Shown: one piece after another, positions 56,301 to 64,000 of the stretch
Numbering within the stretch: the stretch's first letter is position 1
How the letters are laid out: each line of letters starts with the position of its first letter
From: Cyanophora paradoxa
Taxonomy: Eukaryota > Glaucocystophyceae > Cyanophorales > Cyanophoraceae
NCBI GenBank assembly: GCA_004431415.1
Contig: QPMI01000514.1
Location: 248,001-312,000 of the forward strand
Direction of reading: 5' to 3'
Length of the DNA: 64,000 nt
Notes under the pieces: model-generated
Databases searched by the model: none
What the model saw: the letters and a program-made list of their open reading frames with translations, nothing else
Told to the model about the DNA's origin: nothing
Program-made: the position numbers and the translations under genes

Positions 56301-59300
56301 CGACGACGATGGCGTCAGCCGACAGGGGCCGCGCCTCGTTGCGTCGGAAGCCGCCCCTACCCCCTTGCCCCGCGTACCTGGAAGGTACACGATCAGCAAG
56401 AGGTCGAGGGAGCGGGGAGGGGTACCGCTCGCTTGCTGGAGGCGGCGTCCGCTTGCTTTTTTGGGCTCTGCTCGAACCTGCACGCGCGAAAGAATATCAA
56501 TCAGCGGTCGAGCAGGTGCATCTAAGATGTATGGGAAGAACGATATAGACGTTAATGGTCCTCAACTTTATGAGCCATCGCTCTAAAATCTAGTTCTAAC
56601 GTTTATGCCAAGTCCACATCTAATATAAATCGCACCTGCTGGCGCCGCCAGCGCCGTCCTCGCCCCCCGCGGGAACCGGCGCGTCGTCGTCGCCTCCGCC
56701 GAACCTGGGGGCCCCGGCCCCGGCCGGCCGGCGGCATCGGACGAGGGCGCGCCCATGGCGAGGCGAGGGCGCCGGGGGAGACGCTGGGCGCACTCGAGGA
56801 GGCGGTGAAGCGTGGTGGCGCCGCCCGCGCACACCTGCCGCCCCCCTCGCATCGCGCCGGGCGCTGGCCGCGCGCCCGCCCCGCCTCGGGCGCCGGCAAC
56901 GGTACCTCGGAGAGGCGGAGGGCGGCGCGGCCGGTGGGGGCGGCGGCGGCAACGGAGAGGCCCATGTCCCGCCAGAGCGCCACCACCGCCCGCGTCGTGT
57001 ACGTCTGAGGCGTGCCGTGAGGCGAGGCGTGCCGAACGCAGAGGCTACGGCCGACGACCGGCTAGATCTAGAAACAGAAACAGAAACCGCGCGGGGAGGG
57101 CGGGGCGGACCTTGCCGCAACCGGGGCCGCCCGTCAGCAGCAGCACGCCCTCCCGCGCCGCCTAACAAGAGGACGATCAGGCGGAGCGCGGGCGAGCTCG
57201 AAGGGGCCGCCCGGCCGTGGACGTGCCCTTCTGACGGCGTCGCGCTGCTCGTCGGAAAGGGGGCCCGCCCCGTCCCGCTCGTACCCCTCCAGCCACGCCT
57301 CCACCTGCGGGCCCGGGGCGGCTGAGGCCAAAGCAAGCCCAGCTCGAGTTGGAGCGCTGGGCGCACGCGCTCTGGGGGCCAGGCGGAGCTCGAGGAGCTC
57401 GAGGCGTCGAAGGAGCGCTGGAGCTCGGCCAGCCTCACAGCCACCGCCCGCTGCCCGGCGAAGCCGCCGTTGCGCGTCGATTTGGCCAGGGGGGCGGCGA
57501 AGCGCGCCGAGGGCCAGGGGGGCAGAGGAGGCGCCGCGGGCGCCGCGGGGCGCACTTCAGTGAGGAACGTCGGCCGCAGGTGTACCCGCACGTCCTCCGC
57601 CTCCCCGGGCCCCTGCACACACGAAGCGAGCCGCCCGGTTTAAACTTAGAAGTTGCCATTGAAAGCACTAGCGTCCCCGCTGCGATTCGAACCGCGACGT
57701 TTTCGAGGACAAGGTCCCCCGCGGCCTCCAGCTCCAGAACTTCCCTGCGCGGACTCGAGCCCGGAGCGGCCCGGCGCAGGGCGCGGGCCCTCGCCTGCGG
57801 ATGGAATCCTCGTCCGGGAAGAAGGGGGCGGCCGCCCCGCCCTCCTCCTCGGCCCCCGCCTCCTCCCCCCCGTCCTCCTCGTCGTCTTCCTCCTCCTTCT
57901 CCGCGTGAAGGACCTCCTCCTGTACCCCCCGAGTTCACGCCAGGCCCGAAGGGGGGTACAGCGGAGAGGCGCACGGCGGCGGCGACGAGTCGGGGGAGGG
58001 GCAGGTGGCAGTGCCCGCCCGTCTCCTCCGCCTGCGGGCGGGCGGCGTCGGCCTGGACGAGAGGGGCGGGGGGAGGGGGCGGGGGGGTACGGGGACCTTC
58101 CAGAGGGCGTGCTTGATCGCGGCGCGGTAGCGGTGGGGAGAGGAGAGGGGCACGCCGAGCGCCCGGGCGATCTTGTCGGCGGCCTTGAAGCCCACCCCCC
58201 GCACCTCCTCCGCCAGCCTGCCGTCACATCAGATCAGATTCGATCTGATCTGATCTGAACTACCGGTACGGGTTCTGCCGGATCTGAGCGATGGCGGTGC
58301 GGGGCGCGAGCTTCTTGCGCTCGCACGCCCGCTGCACCCGCGCCGCCCCATTGGGTCCCAGGCCAAGCCCCTGCGCCGGTCGGACCGGGGATCAGAGCCC
58401 CTGAACGGGCGGCGGCGCTCGGCGGAGAGGGCGGGGGGTACGAGGAGGAAGAGGAGGAGCTCGCGGCCGCCCTGGCCGGCGCGCCAGCCCTCCAGGATCG
58501 CCGCCGCCCGCCGCTCCCCGATCCCCGGCACCTGCCCCCGCCCCACCCCGTCAGCCCCCGTCCCGTCGCGTCCCGGCTGGAAAACGGTTGAGACGCTCAG
58601 TTAAGAGAGGAGGCGGCTTTCGGATGGACGCTCATGTGAGCGGGAGGGTAGGCCGGGGGCAGCGTCAGAGGCGGCTCGGGGGTGCAAGCGGAAGGCTTCG
58701 CGGGAGAGGGGAGGGGCTCAGATGGAGGCGGAGGCGTGGGGCGGACCCGCATGAGGGCGGCGGCGTCGCCCTCGTCGAGGGCGCGGCGGAGGCCCGCCTC
58801 GCCCAGCCGCCCGACCAGCCGCCCAGCGATCTCCGCGCCGGCACCTGCACACCGGGCTCAGGGGGAAGGCGGGCCGAGGGGGCGAGGAGCTTAGCCCGCT
58901 TAGATTGGCCCGCCCCTGCCCAGCTAGCTTGGGGGGGGGGGGGGGGGTATGGCACCGGTCACGGCGGCCGCGATGTACCTCTGGAGGCCCGCGGCGTCCC
59001 CGGGCGGCGCCTGCACGGGGGGGTACGAGTCATATCGAGACGACGCCGTGGCCCCCCGGGCCCCGGCCCCTCTAGGGGTACGGTCACCTCCGCCTGGTCA
59101 ACGTCCCACTCGGTCACCTGCGCGGATGGCAGAAAGAATTGAGGAAGGGGTTCGGGGGCGGCGGGGGGGTACGGGGACCTTGAAAGCCCTGCCGTACTTC
59201 GTCTGATGCTCCCAGGTCCCGTAAATCTTCATCGGCTCCCCCTTGCGCAGCTTCAAAAAGGTCCCGATGACCTGCCCGGTGTTTCTGCGGCTCAGCTGTC

Positions 59301-59826
59301 GCGTTAACGTTCTCGGGGCGCGCGCGGGCGGCCGGGGTGCGCCTTCTCCCAGCGCCCGGGGCGGTCGAGGGAGGGCGTCGAGCTCCGGGAGACGCTCAGC
59401 AGGAGCACGGTGAAGCCTGCGCGCGGGATCAGCGATAAGCTCTCTCGGGCCGGAGCGCTGGCGCGCGTCTGAAAGCGCTATAGCTATCCTCCGGGAACGG
59501 CGCGGGACGGCGCGGGACGCCGCACCCGACACTTCGTTAGCGTACAGAATTTTGGCAACCTTCCCCTCAAGCCAGTCCCTCGCGCCCTTGGCATCGCCCG
59601 CTACAGCTGCGCCCGACGACGCCGCGGCCGCGGCCAGGCTGCGTGTATGCCACCGAAACGGACAGGCTAGCGCCTTCCACGCTATCTGTGGACAGCGTGC
59701 GCTCGCGCGCTGGATCTGCAGGCCGACCGCCGGGTGCCGGGGTGCCGGGGCGAGCGCAGGCCGCTTATGCTGAGCCACCATGCACGCTCCACTGCTTCGG
59801 ATGAAGCGCAGCGCTCCCGGCCGCAT
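53382..59826 (-). CDS. RecD2-like SF1 DNA helicase, probably organellar
   Basis: 5'-to-3' superfamily 1B helicase of the bacterial RecD2/TraA kind. ATG at 59826 opens an Arg/Ala-rich, acid-poor leader (RPGALRFIRSSGACMVAQ) like a mitochondrial presequence. N-terminal domain: VIGTFLKLRKGEPMKI and EHQTKYGRAFK. Helix-hairpin-helix repeats: VPGIGERRAAAIL and VRGVGFKAADKIARALG. Helicase: LSDEQRDAV, Walker A GGPGCGK joined in phase to TYTTRAVVALWRD, APTGRAALRLSE, Walker B AIVVDE joined to SSMVDLFL, LLLVGDVDQLP, IVTNAHRINRG. C-terminal part: VGDRVIQT, YEAGKRVFNGEVGVVDRI, AISIHKSQGSEYPAV and YTALTRARELALVLG. All catalytic motifs are intact. The coding end after about 53725 is uncertain. More than 15 introns show it is truly nuclear. 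Confidence 0.85.
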
Positions 59827-59910
59827 CGGAACGAGCAAGAACAACAGTAAGGGGGGGCCAACCGGCCGGGGGTACTAGTTCGTTCGATTTATCCACCGCG
59901 CAAAGCAGTC
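59827..59910. promoter_or_regulatory. 84-bp divergent intergenic region
   Basis: Only 84 bp separate the ATG of the helicase (minus) from the ATG of the chaperonin (plus), so both 5' UTRs and any core promoter must lie here or inside the genes. It contains a G-run, GGCCAACCGGCC and GTACTAGT. No TATA box is evident. Confidence 0.5.
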
Positions 59911-63210
<3,300 letters not shown>

Positions 63211-64000
63211 GCGCCCGTCTGGCACAGCGTAGGCAGACTAGGCAGGCTCCCTCCCTCTTGTTTCAAGCAGAACCCATTCTCGATCGCATGAGGCCCTAGG
63301 GCGGTGTCCAAGCTCATGGTCTCGGTCTCGCTGCCCAGGCGGCTGAAGGTCGAGAGCAGGCGCGCGGTGCTGCAGTGCTGCAAGCACCAAACCCTTGTCC
63401 TCCCCCAGGCCCTCGCCCCGTCTAGATCTCCTCCTGCGCCGGGCGCCTCTGTGATCTGCCCGCCTCCAGCTCAGCTCCCCCCGCCTCGAGCACCCGTCTC
63501 TGCCCCGCCGGGCGCCGGCGCCGGCCTTCAAGTACTAGTACTAGTTCAGACACCGGCCCACCCCCCCTCGGGCCCCTCCGCACGGTGCCGTCGCGATCGG
63601 AAAAGGCCTCCGAAATTCGAAAAGGCACTAGAGAGTACTCAGTACTACCCCGGTATTAACTGTCGGACCTTTTTTTTTCAACTGTCAGAGACTCCGACAG
63701 ACTCGTAATTTAGACGAATTTTAGAGTCGTAAGCGTACGAGTTAACGGTACACCGGTACCTGACACCTATACTGTGACTCTGTGAGGCTATACTGTCTGA
63801 GCTTATACATGTGCATGTCAGCAAAGACTTGAATATATGCATATACATGTATAGCAAAGAAAAGATCGAAAAAATATTTTTTTAATAAAAAGTGATCTCA
63901 ATTTTATCAGGTATGATACATATATATTTACATAAAGAATACATAAATAGAACAGTTTGAAAGTTTTCGAAATACATTTTACATTTACGGGAAAATACAT
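63211..64000. other. 3' flank of the chaperonin gene
   Basis: 63211-63560 is GC-rich and may be 3' UTR. An open frame at 63304-63708 starts with GTG and is Pro/Ala-rich without motifs. From about 63640 the sequence turns AT-rich (T9 at 63670, TATACATGTATA words) and shows no gene. Confidence 0.5.

Noticed and set aside
57665-57700. tRNA-like B-box on the minus strand (GGTTCGAATCG)
   Set aside because: The T-arm stem does not pair, there is no A-box or acceptor stem, and the bases lie in or beside coding sequence of the helicase gene.
63304-63708. Open frame after the chaperonin gene
   Set aside because: Starts with GTG, Pro/Ala-rich, no motif; more likely 3' UTR and flank.

Overview
This is nuclear DNA from a photosynthetic eukaryote, most likely a microalga. 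Genes are very GC-rich and cut by many short introns (about 55-130 nt) that are C-rich on the sense strand. Intergenic DNA is nearer balanced composition and crowded with short palindromes. The nearest candidate group is a glaucophyte of Cyanophora type. The reasons are hybrid-kinase phytochromes (which red algae lack) and a plastid-type chaperonin whose N terminus has the Phe-near-Met motif typical of glaucophyte and red-algal plastid targeting peptides. This assignment is inference, roughly 50-60 percent.

Layout. 114-6985 (+): 3' part of a phytochrome hybrid histidine kinase (PHY-A here). 6986-9051: gene-poor, with a small SINE-like insert. 9052-16219 (-): Ty3/gypsy-type LTR retrotransposon with LTRs identical by eye, flanked by a 5-bp duplication. 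It lies at the 3' end of a second phytochrome-like gene (PHY-C, 16220-19764, -). 20972-31575: two LINE elements, a 5'-truncated one (+) and a full-length one (-), arranged tail to tail so that they form a 2.8-kb inverted repeat. 32944-39388 (+): a third phytochrome gene (PHY-B) with a degenerate kinase acceptor site. 40053-41203: a retroposon with a 17-bp target duplication. 41777-44590 (+): NADPH-cytochrome P450 reductase. 44995-46326 (-): a 5'-truncated LINE copy. 47011-52573 (-): an unrecognised protein built from six diverged modules of about 150 residues. 53382-59826 (-): RecD2-like SF1 helicase with a probable mitochondrial presequence. 59911-63210 (+): plastid-type chaperonin-60, divergent from the helicase across 84 bp. 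63211-64000: AT-rich, no gene seen.

The phytochrome genes are the common theme. One keeps an intact His-Asp relay, one has lost the acceptor histidine, and one ends at a transposon. None shows the canonical bilin-binding Cys-His pair in the GAF domain where the sequence can be read. The helicase and chaperonin may be two organelle-maintenance genes sharing one promoter region. Gene models were assembled by eye from family similarity and splice signals. Domain assignments are firmer than individual exon ends. PHY-A, -B and -C are labels used only in this annotation.
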